This document shows, piece by piece, positions 41,367-50,552 of a stretch of 64,000 nucleotides of DNA. Origin of the DNA: JAUSIF01 sp040901465 (GTDB lineage Bacteria; Pseudomonadota; Alphaproteobacteria; Rhizobiales; Xanthobacteraceae); NCBI GenBank assembly GCA_040901465.1, contig JBBDYN010000028.1, forward strand, positions 248,001 through 312,000. Direction: 5' to 3'. The position numbers and the translations under genes were made by a program. The notes under the pieces are model-generated. The model ran no database searches. It saw only the letters and a list, made by a program, of their open reading frames with translations, and was not told the origin of the DNA. Every line of letters starts with the position of its first letter. The first letter of the stretch is position 1.

Positions 41367-42350
41367 CTAGACATAGACCCGTTTCATCGCGCCCGCCGGA
41401 TAGCGCAGGCCGGCGGCGGCGCCCGCGGGAATGGCGGCGCTGATCCGCGCCACGTCCTGCGGCGTTAGCTTTACCGAAAGCGCGCCGATGTTCTCCGCGA
41501 TCCGCTCCTTCCGCTTGGTGCCCGGGATCGGCACGATGTCCTTGCCTTGCGCCAATAGCCACGCGAGCGCGAGCTGGGCCGGGGTGCAGCGTTTTTCCCT
41601 GGCGATGGCCTCGACTTGCGCGACCAGCGCACGGTTCTTCTCGAAGTTCTCGCCCTGAAAGCGCGGATGATCCATGCGGCGGTCATTCTTGATTTCGTCC
41701 GGCGAGCGAACTGTGCCGGTTAGGAAGCTGCGGCCGAGCGGTGCGTAGGCGACGAACGAAATCCCGAGCGCGCGCGTCGTCTTCAACGTCTCCTCGGCTT
41801 CGATACGGTAGAGCAGCGAATACTCGGTCTGCACCGCCGCGATCAAGTGCACCTTCTGTGCGCGCTTGATCGTATCCGGATGCGCCTCGGACAACCCGAG
41901 CGCGCGCACCTTGCCCTGCTTCACGAGCTTCGCCATGGCGCCGACCGTGTCTTCGGTCGGCACGTTCGTGTCGATGCGGTGCTGGTAATAGAGATCGATC
42001 GTATCGACGCCGAGCCGCTGCAGGCTCTTCTCGCAGGCTTCGATCACGTATTCCGGCCGGCCGTCGACGCCGCCCGTCGCCATCAGGTTCCCGAATTTCG
42101 TCGCGAGCACGACCTTCTCGCGCCGCCCCTTGATCGCGCGGCCCACGAGCTCTTCATTGTGGCCGTTGCCGTACACGTCCGCCGTATCGATGAAATTGAT
42201 TCCGCGATCGATCGCGTGATGGATGGTCGCGATCGATTGGTTATCGTCGCCCTCGCCATAGACGCCCGACATCGACATGCAGCCGAGCCCGATCGCCGAG
42301 ACCTTGATGCCGCTCGCGCCGAGCGTGCGCATTTCAACTTGGTTTGCCAT
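41367..42350 (-). CDS. Aldo/keto reductase
   Basis: A 327-residue NADPH-dependent carbonyl reductase of the AKR family (AKR13-like; Yakc/IolS group). The catalytic tetrad is visible: D55 and Y60 in FIDTADVYGNGHNE, K85 in LATKFGN and H124 in DLYYQHRID. The C-terminal cofactor-binding segment is IPGTKRKERIAENI. The context suggests it reduces an aldehyde or ketone intermediate of the operon's pathway. Confidence 0.92.
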   Translation of the reverse strand: MANQVEMRTLGASGIKVSAIGLGCMSMSGVYGEGDDNQSIATIHHAIDRGINFIDTADVYGNGHNEELVGRAIKGRREKVVLATKFGNLMATGGVDGRPEYVIEACEKSLQRLGVDTIDLYYQHRIDTNVPTEDTVGAMAKLVKQGKVRALGLSEAHPDTIKRAQKVHLIAAVQTEYSLLYRIEAEETLKTTRALGISFVAYAPLGRSFLTGTVRSPDEIKNDRRMDHPRFQGENFEKNRALVAQVEAIAREKRCTPAQLALAWLLAQGKDIVPIPGTKRKERIAENIGALSVKLTPQDVARISAAIPAGAAAGLRYPAGAMKRVYV

Positions 42351-42395
42351 GGATTGCCTATTCAGAAGCCCGACCGGACGGCGGGAGGGTGTGGA

Positions 42396-43460
42396 TCAGA
42401 GTCCTAGCAGCCGCTTGGCGTTCCCGCCAGCGATTGCCGCGCGCGTGACCGCATCGAAGCTCTCAACCGACGCGACGTGGCCCACGGGGTCATATTCACC
42501 CATGTCGAACGGGTAATCGGTGCCCATCAGAATGCGCTCCGCGCCGCAGACGCGGACGAGCGCCTCCAGTTGCTGCGGCGTGAACACAACCGTGTCGAAA
42601 TAGAACTTTCGCAGATAACTCGTCGGCGGGTGGGGAAGCGTCCCACGCGCGTCCGAGCGCGCCCCCCAGGCGTGGTCCATACGCCCCGCGTAAGCGGCAG
42701 CATAGCCGCCGCCATGCACCGCCAGAATTTTCAGGTCCGGGTGCCGCTCCAGAACGCCGTCGAAGATCAAATGATGGATCGCAATGTTCGTGTCGAGCGG
42801 ATTGCCGATCACGTTGTTGAAGTAGAAGCGCGAGAGCCGCTGACCCTCGGTGAAGCCGACCGGATGAATCATCACGAGCGCGCCGAGTGCTTCGGCCTTG
42901 GCCCAGAACGGGTCGAACGCCGAATTCGACAATTCCTTGCCGTTCACGTTGGTCAGGATCTCGACGCCCTTGCAGCCGAGCCGCGTCATGCAGCGCTCGA
43001 GCTCGACCGCCGCTTCACGCGCGTCCTGTAACGGCACCGTACCGAGTCCGAGAAAACGATCCGGCTCGCCCGCGACGAAGGCCGCAACGCCGTCGTTCAC
43101 TTTGCGTGCGGCCGGTGCGGCGATCTCGATTGGCAACGTGAAATAAACTTGCGAAGGGGAGGGCGAGACGAGCTGCACGTCCAAGCCCATCTCATCCATG
43201 TCCCTGAGGCGATCGTCGTAACCCGTCATCCGGCCGCCACGTTCGCTTTCCTGCTGACGGTTGAGGGCATTCGTGTCCGCCGCGGCGTGGCGCATGGCCG
43301 GAATTGCCGTGGGATCAAGATGCGGCCGTACCAACTCGGCGGCGTCAGGCACCATCACATGGGAGTGAATGTCGATCGTGACGCTCTTTGGCCGCGTCTC
43401 GTGTCCCGGTCGGCTCTGCGCCCGCGCTGCCGTTGGGCCGTATCGATTCCACTGCGTCAC
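42396..43460 (-). CDS. ACMSD-like amidohydrolase-fold decarboxylase/hydrolase
   Basis: A 354-residue metal-dependent enzyme of the amidohydrolase_2 family, whose members include aminocarboxymuconate-semialdehyde decarboxylase and gamma-resorcylate decarboxylase. Metal ligands are seen in DIHSHVMVP (HxH), MIHPVGFTEG, AVHGGGYAAAY and MGTDYPFDMG. It is the first gene of the nine-gene run, 45 bases before the aldo/keto reductase. A decarboxylation of a ring-cleavage acid is the best guess. Confidence 0.88.
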   Translation of the reverse strand: MTQWNRYGPTAARAQSRPGHETRPKSVTIDIHSHVMVPDAAELVRPHLDPTAIPAMRHAAADTNALNRQQESERGGRMTGYDDRLRDMDEMGLDVQLVSPSPSQVYFTLPIEIAAPAARKVNDGVAAFVAGEPDRFLGLGTVPLQDAREAAVELERCMTRLGCKGVEILTNVNGKELSNSAFDPFWAKAEALGALVMIHPVGFTEGQRLSRFYFNNVIGNPLDTNIAIHHLIFDGVLERHPDLKILAVHGGGYAAAYAGRMDHAWGARSDARGTLPHPPTSYLRKFYFDTVVFTPQQLEALVRVCGAERILMGTDYPFDMGEYDPVGHVASVESFDAVTRAAIAGGNAKRLLGL

Positions 43461-43596
43461 GCTGTGATCCCCCGGCCAGTCACATTCAGGGACGCATCAA
43501 ACAAAGCACGCAATCGCATGGAAGGTTCTGCCATTGCCGGGGTTGCTGGTTGGGGCATCGGCGGGCATCCCGCCGATCTGCTCCTGGGAGAGAGTC

Positions 43597-44229
43597 ATGC
43601 TTCGCAGCATCATCCGGGAAATGTTCAGTGTGGCAAGTGTCACGCTCCTTCTGGCGGCCTCGGCCGCCATTTCCACGTCTTGGGCGCAACAGCCGCCCGT
43701 GCCGGTCCGCGGCGAGATCGTGAAGGTCGATGGCAATACGGTGGTGGTAAAATCGCGCGACGGTGCCCAACTCACCATCAAGCTCACCGACAACGCGCGC
43801 GTCAGCGGCGTGGTGAAAGCTCAGCTATCCGACATCAAGCCCGGCTCCTACATCGGCGCGTCTGCACTGCCGCAACCGGACGGCAGCCAGCGCGCGCTCC
43901 ACGTCCACATCTTCCCCGAAGCCTTGCGCGGCGTCGCCGAAGGCCACACCCCTTACGACGTTCAGCCCGGCAGCACGATGACGAACGCGACCGTCGCCGA
44001 GGTCGCCGCCATGGCTGACGCGCAGACGTTGCTGGTGAAATACAAGGATGGTGAGAAGAAGATCTTCGTTCCTTCCGGCACGCCGATCGTCACATACGCC
44101 CCGGGCAAGATGGATGAGCTCACGCCCGGCGCGAAGATCATCATCATGGCGGCGCAGAAGCAGCCCGACGGCACGCTCACGGCGGGCAGCATCAATGTCG
44201 GCCGCGACGGGATGACGCCGCCGATGTGA
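43597..44229 (+). CDS. Periplasmic protein with DUF5666/OB-fold-like repeats
   Basis: A 210-residue exported protein. The signal segment (VASVTLLLAASAAISTSWAQ) ends near residue 36. The mature part begins VRGEIVKVDGNTVVVKSRDGAQLTIKL, a short beta-barrel pattern like DUF5666 or CcmE, and a second related segment appears near residue 150 (DAQTLLVKYKDGEKKIFVPS). The ATG at 43597 follows GGGAGAGAG. Function is unknown. It is divergent from the nine-gene run. Confidence 0.75.
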   Translation: MLRSIIREMFSVASVTLLLAASAAISTSWAQQPPVPVRGEIVKVDGNTVVVKSRDGAQLTIKLTDNARVSGVVKAQLSDIKPGSYIGASALPQPDGSQRALHVHIFPEALRGVAEGHTPYDVQPGSTMTNATVAEVAAMADAQTLLVKYKDGEKKIFVPSGTPIVTYAPGKMDELTPGAKIIIMAAQKQPDGTLTAGSINVGRDGMTPPM

Positions 44230-44245
44230 ACTCGAGCGGACGCTT

Positions 44246-45568
44246 TCAGATGTCCGCTTTGACTTGCTCTCGGTAGCGGCGCCGGATGCGCCGCACGATG
44301 AACGCGACGAGAACGACAACGATCGGCACCGAGATCGCGGTGCCGATCGTTGGGTCGACCGGATAGCCGGCGTCGTGCGCGCCCCTGAGCAGATAGTTCA
44401 CGAGCCCGACGAGATAATAGCTGATCGCCGCGACCGATAGTCCTTCCACGGTCTGCTGCAGCCGAAGCTGCATACGCCCCCGGTCGTTCAACATCGTGAG
44501 CAGGTCCCGGTTCTGCTCTTCGACCGCGACGTCGACGCGCGTGCGCAGCAGATTCGCCGCGCGCGCGAGTTTGCGCGAAAGGTTCGCCTGACGCTCCTCG
44601 ATCGTGAACGAGGTGCGCATCGCCGGCGCCATGCGCCGCGCCAGGAACGACGTCCAGGTCGGGTAAATCCCTGCCTTGCGCTCGCCGATAGTCTCGAGGC
44701 GCAGCCGCACGATGTCGTTGTAGGCGCGCGTCGCGCCAAACCGGAACTGGCTCTTGGCTGTATCGGCCTCGACGTCGGCGGCAAGACCGATCAATTCGTC
44801 GAGCAGCCGATGATTGTCGCTGAGGCCGGTCGTCTGGCGCATTGTGTCCGTCACTTCCGCGAGCCGCTTCTCGATGCGGTCGATTGCAGGCGCGAGCTTT
44901 TGCGCCTCGGGCAGGCCGAGCAGCGCAAGCGTGCGATAGGTCTCGAGCTCGAGCACGCGCTGCACGAGCGCGCCCGCGCGTTCCGTGTCGAGCCCGCGAT
45001 TGGCGACGAGCACGCGGACGAAGCCGTCCTGATCCGGCTGGAAATCCGTGGCGAACAACGCGGTGCCGTCGGAGTTCTCGGCCGCGGCGAGGCTCGCCCG
45101 GTCGAACACGTGCTCGAGCGCGCCGCTCTTGTCGGGGTCGGCGACGAGATGCAGGTCGACCGCGACGAGGAGCGGTCCAGGCTGCTGCACGAGTCCCATG
45201 GGTCCTGCGAGCGTGCAGGCCGGTGGTTCGAACAGCTTGCCGCCCGCGGCGCCACGTCCGAATTCCCATGTGTAAGTGGTGAACTCCGCGTGGCATTCCC
45301 AGCGCAGCACTAGGCCGTCGAACGCAAAGCGAAGATGCTTCGCGCCTGGCGGCGGCGCGCTCAATCCGTGCGCGACGCAAAGTTTCGCGAGCGCCTCGCG
45401 ATCCGCCTGCGGCTGGGCCGCGTCGGTGAGGAATCCGAAATGAAGAACCCGCTTCGGCGTTTCGATCGGCGTGAACGGCCGCGCGTGCAGTTCGCCGAGC
45501 ACCGCGTCCCGCAGCGGGTGGACCTTCAGCGGTGCTCCGTCTCCGATTTTGACGTCTTTTGTTGCCAT
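44246..45568 (-). CDS. DUF3422 membrane-anchored protein
   Basis: A 440-residue protein of the DUF3422 family, with a large soluble part and two C-terminal membrane helices (about 378-396 and 412-432) joined by a short loop, then a basic tail (RRIRRRYREQ). The N-terminus HPLRDAVLGELHARPF is the family hallmark. The central region (about 220-360) is helical with coiled-coil character. The ATG at 45568 has AGAAAGAGG just upstream; an in-frame ATG at 45586 is less likely. No role is established. Confidence 0.87.
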   Translation of the reverse strand: MATKDVKIGDGAPLKVHPLRDAVLGELHARPFTPIETPKRVLHFGFLTDAAQPQADREALAKLCVAHGLSAPPPGAKHLRFAFDGLVLRWECHAEFTTYTWEFGRGAAGGKLFEPPACTLAGPMGLVQQPGPLLVAVDLHLVADPDKSGALEHVFDRASLAAAENSDGTALFATDFQPDQDGFVRVLVANRGLDTERAGALVQRVLELETYRTLALLGLPEAQKLAPAIDRIEKRLAEVTDTMRQTTGLSDNHRLLDELIGLAADVEADTAKSQFRFGATRAYNDIVRLRLETIGERKAGIYPTWTSFLARRMAPAMRTSFTIEERQANLSRKLARAANLLRTRVDVAVEEQNRDLLTMLNDRGRMQLRLQQTVEGLSVAAISYYLVGLVNYLLRGAHDAGYPVDPTIGTAISVPIVVVLVAFIVRRIRRRYREQVKADI

Positions 45569-45790
45569 GCCGCCTCTTTCTAGCATGGTACGAGCAGATT
45601 CACGCCGTCAGAGCGAGGTGAAACGGCCGCTCACGCCGCCTTGTAGCGCGGCGCTTACCGCGACTTCATTCGGCTTATATTCGTGTTCGATCGTTGAGCC
45701 GCTTTGCCGCGCTTGAACCCTTGATCGCCTTCCGCCAGATTGCCTTCGGCTCGCGCGGTGGATTGCCCTTCCGCTGCAAGGAATATTCGA

Positions 45791-46576
45791 ATGCCCACTG
45801 ACACCGGCTCGCGCCCGCGCGTCGGGCTCTTCGTCACCTGTCTGGTCGATCTGATCCGCCCGCGTATCGGCTTCGCCGCCGTAAAGCTGTTGGAAAACGC
45901 CGGCTGCGCGGTCGAAGTGCCGGTGCAGACTTGTTGCGGGCAGCCCGCGTACAATTCGGGCGACCGTGCGAGCACGCGCGCCATCGCCGAGCAGGTGATC
46001 GCGGCCTTCGATCCGTACGATTATGTCGTCGTGCCGTCCGGCTCTTGCGCCGGCATGATCAAGCTGCATTATCCGGAACTCTTTGCCGGCGAAGCCGACT
46101 GGCTGCGCCGCGTCGATGCGCTCTGTGCACGCACCCATGAGCTCGTGAGTTTCCTCGTCGACGTGATGAAGGTGAAGCGCGTCGACGCGATCTACGACGG
46201 CACTATCACGTACCACGACGCGTGCTCCGGGCTGCGCGAGCTCGGCATCAAATCGCAGCCGCGCAAGCTCCTCGGCACGGTCGCCGGCCTGCACGTCGCC
46301 GAAATGAAGGACGCCGACGTCTGCTGCGGCTTCGGCGGCACTTTTTGCGTGAAGTATCCCGACATCTCCAATGCCATCGTCGAGAAGAAAGTGGAGAACA
46401 TCGCCGCCACCGGAGCGCCCATGCTGCTCGCCGGCGATCTCGGCTGCCTCATGAACATGGCCGGCAAGCTGCAGCGCATGGGCAAGCAGATCGAAGTGCG
46501 TCACGTGGCCGAGATGCTCGCCGGCATGACGAACGAGCCCGCCATCGGCGCGCCCGCGAAGGCGAACGGGTCATGA
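45791..46576 (+). CDS. lutA: Lactate utilization Fe-S protein LutA/LldE
   Basis: A 261-residue CCG-domain protein, part of the LutABC complex that oxidises L-lactate to pyruvate. It has two cysteine-rich CCG motifs, TCCGQPAYNSGD and DVCCGFGGTFCVKYP, that bind an unusual Fe-S cluster as in heterodisulfide reductase HdrB, and YHDACSGLRELG. The ATG at 45791 follows AAGGAATATTCGA. Its stop overlaps the start of the GNAT gene. Confidence 0.92.
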   Translation: MPTDTGSRPRVGLFVTCLVDLIRPRIGFAAVKLLENAGCAVEVPVQTCCGQPAYNSGDRASTRAIAEQVIAAFDPYDYVVVPSGSCAGMIKLHYPELFAGEADWLRRVDALCARTHELVSFLVDVMKVKRVDAIYDGTITYHDACSGLRELGIKSQPRKLLGTVAGLHVAEMKDADVCCGFGGTFCVKYPDISNAIVEKKVENIAATGAPMLLAGDLGCLMNMAGKLQRMGKQIEVRHVAEMLAGMTNEPAIGAPAKANGS

Positions 46577-47100
46577 GCCGCGCCGCGGAGAAATCCGCCA
46601 AGTACTTTGCGCGTGCGGCGCGCCGCGAGGACGCGGCCGCGATCGCGCGCATCTATAATGAAGGAATCGAGGATCGCGTCGCCACGTTCGAGACCGATCT
46701 GCGCGGCGAGCAAGATGTGCTCCGCTGGCTTGACGAGGGCCGTACGATGGTCGTCGTTGAAGGCGACGGCCGCATCGCCGCCTATGCCAGCGCCTTCGCC
46801 TACCGGCCGCGCGTCTGCTACGCTGGCGTTCGCGAATTTTCCGTCTATGTTGCGCGCGCGGCGCGCGGACGCGGTCTCGGCCGCATCGCACTTGAGGCGT
46901 TGCTCGAAGCCGCGCGCACCCGCGGTGACTGGAAGCTGCTGTCGCGCGTATTCCCCGAGAACACGGCGAGCCTGAAGCTGCTCATGTCGCTCGGCTTCCG
47001 CCGCGTCGGCATCTACGTGCGGCACGCCAGGCTCGACGGCGTCTGGCGCGACGTGATGATCGTCGAGAAATTGATCGACGGCCCGGGAGGGGACGCATGA
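46573..47100 (+). CDS. GNAT acetyltransferase, phosphinothricin/methionine sulfoximine type
   Basis: A 175-residue N-acetyltransferase like Pat/Bar/MddA. Segments are ARREDAAAIARIYNEGIEDR at the start, EFSVYVARAARGRGLGRIALEALLEAA at the acetyl-CoA site, and FPENTASLKLLMSLGFRRVGIYVRHARLDGVWRDVMIVEK at the C-terminus. It is inserted between lutA and lutB with four-base ATGA overlaps on both sides, so it is translated as part of the operon. The natural substrate is unknown; a role tied to lactate use is not obvious. Confidence 0.9.
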   Translation: MSRAAEKSAKYFARAARREDAAAIARIYNEGIEDRVATFETDLRGEQDVLRWLDEGRTMVVVEGDGRIAAYASAFAYRPRVCYAGVREFSVYVARAARGRGLGRIALEALLEAARTRGDWKLLSRVFPENTASLKLLMSLGFRRVGIYVRHARLDGVWRDVMIVEKLIDGPGGDA

Positions 47101-48563
47101 CCCTTCAAGTCACGTCCCCGCAGTTCAAGACCAACGCCGGTGCGGCGCTGAAGGACGCGCAGCTCCAGCGCGCGCTCGGCAAGGTCGAAGCCGGCTTCAT
47201 CGGCAGGCGCCGCGACGTCGCCGGCAAGCTGCCCGAGTTCGAGGCGCTGCGCGACGCCGCGCGCGACATCAAGGATCACACGCTCGCTCACCTCGACCTC
47301 TATCTCGAAGCCTACGAGCGCCGCGTGACCAAACTGGGCGGCAAGGTGCATTGGGCCGCCACCGCCGAGGACGCGCGCAACATCGTCCTCGGCATCTGCA
47401 AGCGCCTGAACGCGAAGATCGTGACCAAGGGCAAGAGCATGATCGCCGAGGAGATCGGCCTCAACGATCATCTCGCCGAGCACGGCATCGCCCCGGTCGA
47501 GACCGATCTCGGCGAATACATTATTCAAATCCGCCACGAGATGCCTTCGCACATCATCGCGCCCGCGATTCATCTGAACAAGGATCAGATCGAGGCCGAT
47601 TTCCGCCGTGTGCATAAGGGCCTGCCGGCCTCGCGCAATCTGGAGGAGCCCGCTTCGCTCATGGCGGAAGCGCGCACCGTGCTGCGCGAAAAGTTTCTTG
47701 CGGCCGACGTGGGCATAACCGGCGCAAATTTTCTGATCGCGGAAACCGGCACCTCGGTGATCGTGACGAACGAAGGCAATGGCGACCTCACGCAGACGCT
47801 GCCGAGGGCGCATATCGTACTCGCTTCGATCGAAAAGGTCGTGCCGACGCTGGAAGACGCATCGACCCTGCTCCGCGTGCTCGCGCGCTCGGCCACCGGC
47901 CAGGAAATGTCGGTCTATACGACCTTCTCCACCGGCCCGCGCCGCGCCGGCGACCCGGACGGGCCCGAGGAATATCACGTCGTCATTCTCGACAACGGCC
48001 GCTCCGCGATGCTCGGCGGGAAATTGCGCGAGATGCTCCGCTGCATCCGCTGCGGCGCCTGCATGAATCATTGCCCGGTCTATGGCGCGGTCGGCGGCCA
48101 CGCCTATGGCTGGGTCTATCCCGGCCCGATGGGTGCCGTGCTGACGCCCGCGCTCGTCGGCATCGACAAGGCCGGACACCTGCCGAATGCGTCGACTTTC
48201 TGCGGCCGTTGCGAGGAAGTCTGCCCGGTTCGCATTCCGCTGCCGAAATTGATGCGCCACTGGCGCGAGCGCGAATTCGAGCGGCATTTATCGCCGGCGA
48301 CTGTGCGCTGGGGCCTCGGCTTCTGGGCTGCGTTCGCGCGCCGCCCCTGGCTTTATCGTCCGGCGACGCGCCTCGCGATGAAAATGCTCGCGCTGTTCGG
48401 CGGGAGCAGGGGGCGCATTCATTGGCTGCCGCTCGCCGGCGGCTGGACCAGGCACCGCGACTTCCCGGTCCCCGAGCGCGACACCTTTCAGGCGCAGTGG
48501 AAGCAGCGCGCCGCGAACAAGGCGAAGCTCGCAGCGCGAGGCGAGGCGGAGGGCGCGGCATGA
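47097..48563 (+). CDS. lutB: Lactate utilization Fe-S protein LutB
   Basis: A 488-residue protein with an N-terminal LUD domain (RHEMPSHIIAPAIHLNKD, NFLIAETGTSVIVTNEGN) and two ferredoxin-like [4Fe-4S] motifs: C316, C319, C322, C326 (RCIRCGACMNHCPVYG), then C369, C372, C376 (FCGRCEEVCPV). It moves electrons from lactate in the LutABC complex. Overlaps of four bases with both neighbours show strict coupling. Confidence 0.94.
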   Translation: MTLQVTSPQFKTNAGAALKDAQLQRALGKVEAGFIGRRRDVAGKLPEFEALRDAARDIKDHTLAHLDLYLEAYERRVTKLGGKVHWAATAEDARNIVLGICKRLNAKIVTKGKSMIAEEIGLNDHLAEHGIAPVETDLGEYIIQIRHEMPSHIIAPAIHLNKDQIEADFRRVHKGLPASRNLEEPASLMAEARTVLREKFLAADVGITGANFLIAETGTSVIVTNEGNGDLTQTLPRAHIVLASIEKVVPTLEDASTLLRVLARSATGQEMSVYTTFSTGPRRAGDPDGPEEYHVVILDNGRSAMLGGKLREMLRCIRCGACMNHCPVYGAVGGHAYGWVYPGPMGAVLTPALVGIDKAGHLPNASTFCGRCEEVCPVRIPLPKLMRHWREREFERHLSPATVRWGLGFWAAFARRPWLYRPATRLAMKMLALFGGSRGRIHWLPLAGGWTRHRDFPVPERDTFQAQWKQRAANKAKLAARGEAEGAA

Positions 48564-49231
48564 GCGGGCGCGACGTCGTGCTGAATTCGATCCGCCGCTC
48601 GCTCGGGACAACCGGTGTCGAGGCCCCGCGACGCACCGCGGTCGAACAGCGCCTCGCGCGCCATCCGCGCGGCATCGTGCCCCAGCGCGGCAACGAGCCG
48701 AAGAAGCGCATCGCTCTCTTTCGCGACATGCTTGCCGAGGCGCACGGCACGCTTGAGGAGCTTGCTTCACCCGAAAATGTGCCGGCCGCGGTCGCCGCCT
48801 ATCTGCGCTCGAAGAATTTACCGATGAGCATCCGCCGCGGCGCCGACCCGCGCCTCGAATCCATCCCTTGGAATAAAGAGCGCACGCTTGAGGTTTCCGT
48901 GGGCCGCTCCGACGGCAATCAGCCCGCCGCAGTCTCGCACGCCTTCGGCGCCGTCGCCGAGACGGGCACGCTCGTGCTCGTCTCGGGCCCCGACAATCCG
49001 ACTACGCTCAATTTCTTGCCCGAGCATCACATTGTGGTGGTGAACGCGAAAGACATCGCCGGCAACTACGAGACCGTCTGGGACGCGCTGCGCAAGAAGT
49101 TCGGCGCCCGCCTGCCGCGCACGGTCAACTGGATCACCGGCCCCTCGCGCTCCGCCGACATCGAGCAGGTGCATCTGCACGGCGCCCACGGCCCCAAGGG
49201 CTTGCATGTGCTCGTGGTCGGTAATTTCTGA
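48560..49231 (+). CDS. lutC: Lactate utilization protein LutC
   Basis: A 223-residue LUD-domain protein. Conserved parts are VSHAFGAVAETGTLVLVSGPDNP, LNFLPEHHIVVV and the C-terminal WITGPSRSADIEQVHLHGAHGPK. It completes LutABC. The ATG overlaps the lutB stop. About 70 bases separate it from the next gene. Confidence 0.93.
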   Translation: MSGRDVVLNSIRRSLGTTGVEAPRRTAVEQRLARHPRGIVPQRGNEPKKRIALFRDMLAEAHGTLEELASPENVPAAVAAYLRSKNLPMSIRRGADPRLESIPWNKERTLEVSVGRSDGNQPAAVSHAFGAVAETGTLVLVSGPDNPTTLNFLPEHHIVVVNAKDIAGNYETVWDALRKKFGARLPRTVNWITGPSRSADIEQVHLHGAHGPKGLHVLVVGNF

Positions 49232-49301
49232 CGAAAATTTCCTGTCGCATCCCTGATGAAAATCGTGCGAGAAAATGCCCGCGCCGGCCGGGGACCGACG
49301 A

Positions 49302-50552
49302 ATGGAACCTAAAATCGTCAAGAAGCGAGACGTCGTCTTCGTCTGCGGCTACGAGATTTCGCGCCCCGAAGGCCATCACCGGCGTTTCGCAAAAGAATTG
49401 CCGCTGTTCGAGGCCACGTGGAACGCCACGGCCGAGCTGTCCCCGGTCGAGGTCGATCCGAAAACCAATGTTGCGCTTTGGCGGCTAAAGACCAAAGGCC
49501 CGAACTGGCAGGTCGATACCAACTACTACATGTTCTGGTGGGGCGACCTGATCGCGCCGGATTTCGAGCTGCCTGACTGGCGGCGGTTGTGGGTCGGCTT
49601 CGGCGCGCTCTTCGACTTCGTTTTCTCCGGTGCGATTCTCCACTATTTCCGCAGCAATTGGCGCTACGCGCTCTTTTTTCTTTATCCCTACGTCTTCCTG
49701 GCGCTCGTCGCCGTCGGCGGCTTTTATCTCTCGCGCCACCTGATCGGTGACGCACTGCCTCTCGCCGATCTGATCGCCGTCCTCATCGGAATCGCCTGCG
49801 TCTTCGTCCTGCTCAAGCTGCCGCCCCAGCCGTTCTATGTCGGCTATCTCTTGAACGACTGGTATTTCGCGAGCGATCTCGTGCATCGGCGCCGCAAGGC
49901 GCTCGAGGAGCGCTTCGACGGATTTGCACGCGAGCTTGTCGCGCTCTGTCGGCACTCAAAGGCCGACGAGATCGTGCTCGTCGGCCACAGCCTGGGCGCC
50001 GTGCAGGTGATCGACGTCGCGGCGCGCGCCAAACGCCTTCACCCCGAGTTTGCCGCGAACGGCCCGCCCGTGCGCGTGCTGACGATCGGCTCCTCGCTCC
50101 TGAAGATCGGGTTGCATCCCGCGGCGAAAAATCTGCGCGAAGCGGTGCACGCCGTCGCCTCCGATCCGCATCTGTATTGGGCCGAGTTCCAGGCGATCTC
50201 CGACATCGTGAATTTCTACAAATCGAATCCGGTCACGGATCTTGATCTTCCGCCCGCCGACAAGCCGATCGTGCAGATCGTGCGCGTCAAGCACATGCTG
50301 AAGCCGGAAACCTATGCCGGCCTCAAGCGCGACTTTTTCCGTGTGCACCGGCAGTTCGTGATGGCGAACGAGCAACGCTACTTCTACGACTACTACATGA
50401 TCTGCTGCGGGCCCATTCCGCTGCCGCTGCGCGTGACCTATCACGACGGCGCAGTGAATTCGTTCGCGCCCGACGGCTCGTTCGATTCCGCCGGCGTCGA
50501 GGTCGGCAACCCGGCGGGGTCGACGCCAAGCAAGAAGAGCAGGTCATCGTGA
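49302..50552 (+). CDS. Membrane-anchored alpha/beta hydrolase of unknown function
   Basis: A 416-residue protein. It starts IVKKRDVVFVCGYEISRPEG and has two to three membrane helices at about residues 85-165. A lipase-type nucleophile elbow follows, GHSLG with S230 (EIVLVGHSLGAVQVIDVAARA). The C-terminal 190 residues contain many aromatic residues and a short Ser/Lys tail. It looks like a serine hydrolase facing a membrane. It overlaps the ICMT-like gene by four bases (GTGA). The ATG at 49302 is chosen over one nine codons upstream. No named family is recognised. Confidence 0.75.
   Translation: MEPKIVKKRDVVFVCGYEISRPEGHHRRFAKELPLFEATWNATAELSPVEVDPKTNVALWRLKTKGPNWQVDTNYYMFWWGDLIAPDFELPDWRRLWVGFGALFDFVFSGAILHYFRSNWRYALFFLYPYVFLALVAVGGFYLSRHLIGDALPLADLIAVLIGIACVFVLLKLPPQPFYVGYLLNDWYFASDLVHRRRKALEERFDGFARELVALCRHSKADEIVLVGHSLGAVQVIDVAARAKRLHPEFAANGPPVRVLTIGSSLLKIGLHPAAKNLREAVHAVASDPHLYWAEFQAISDIVNFYKSNPVTDLDLPPADKPIVQIVRVKHMLKPETYAGLKRDFFRVHRQFVMANEQRYFYDYYMICCGPIPLPLRVTYHDGAVNSFAPDGSFDSAGVEVGNPAGSTPSKKSRSS

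Noticed and set aside
35098..43460. Nicotine degradation cluster
   Set aside because: Only one gene resembles a nicotine-pathway enzyme; the hydroxylases and oxidases of that pathway are missing.
46573..47100. Herbicide (phosphinothricin) resistance gene
   Set aside because: The family name reflects one activity; the chromosomal setting inside lutABC does not support it.
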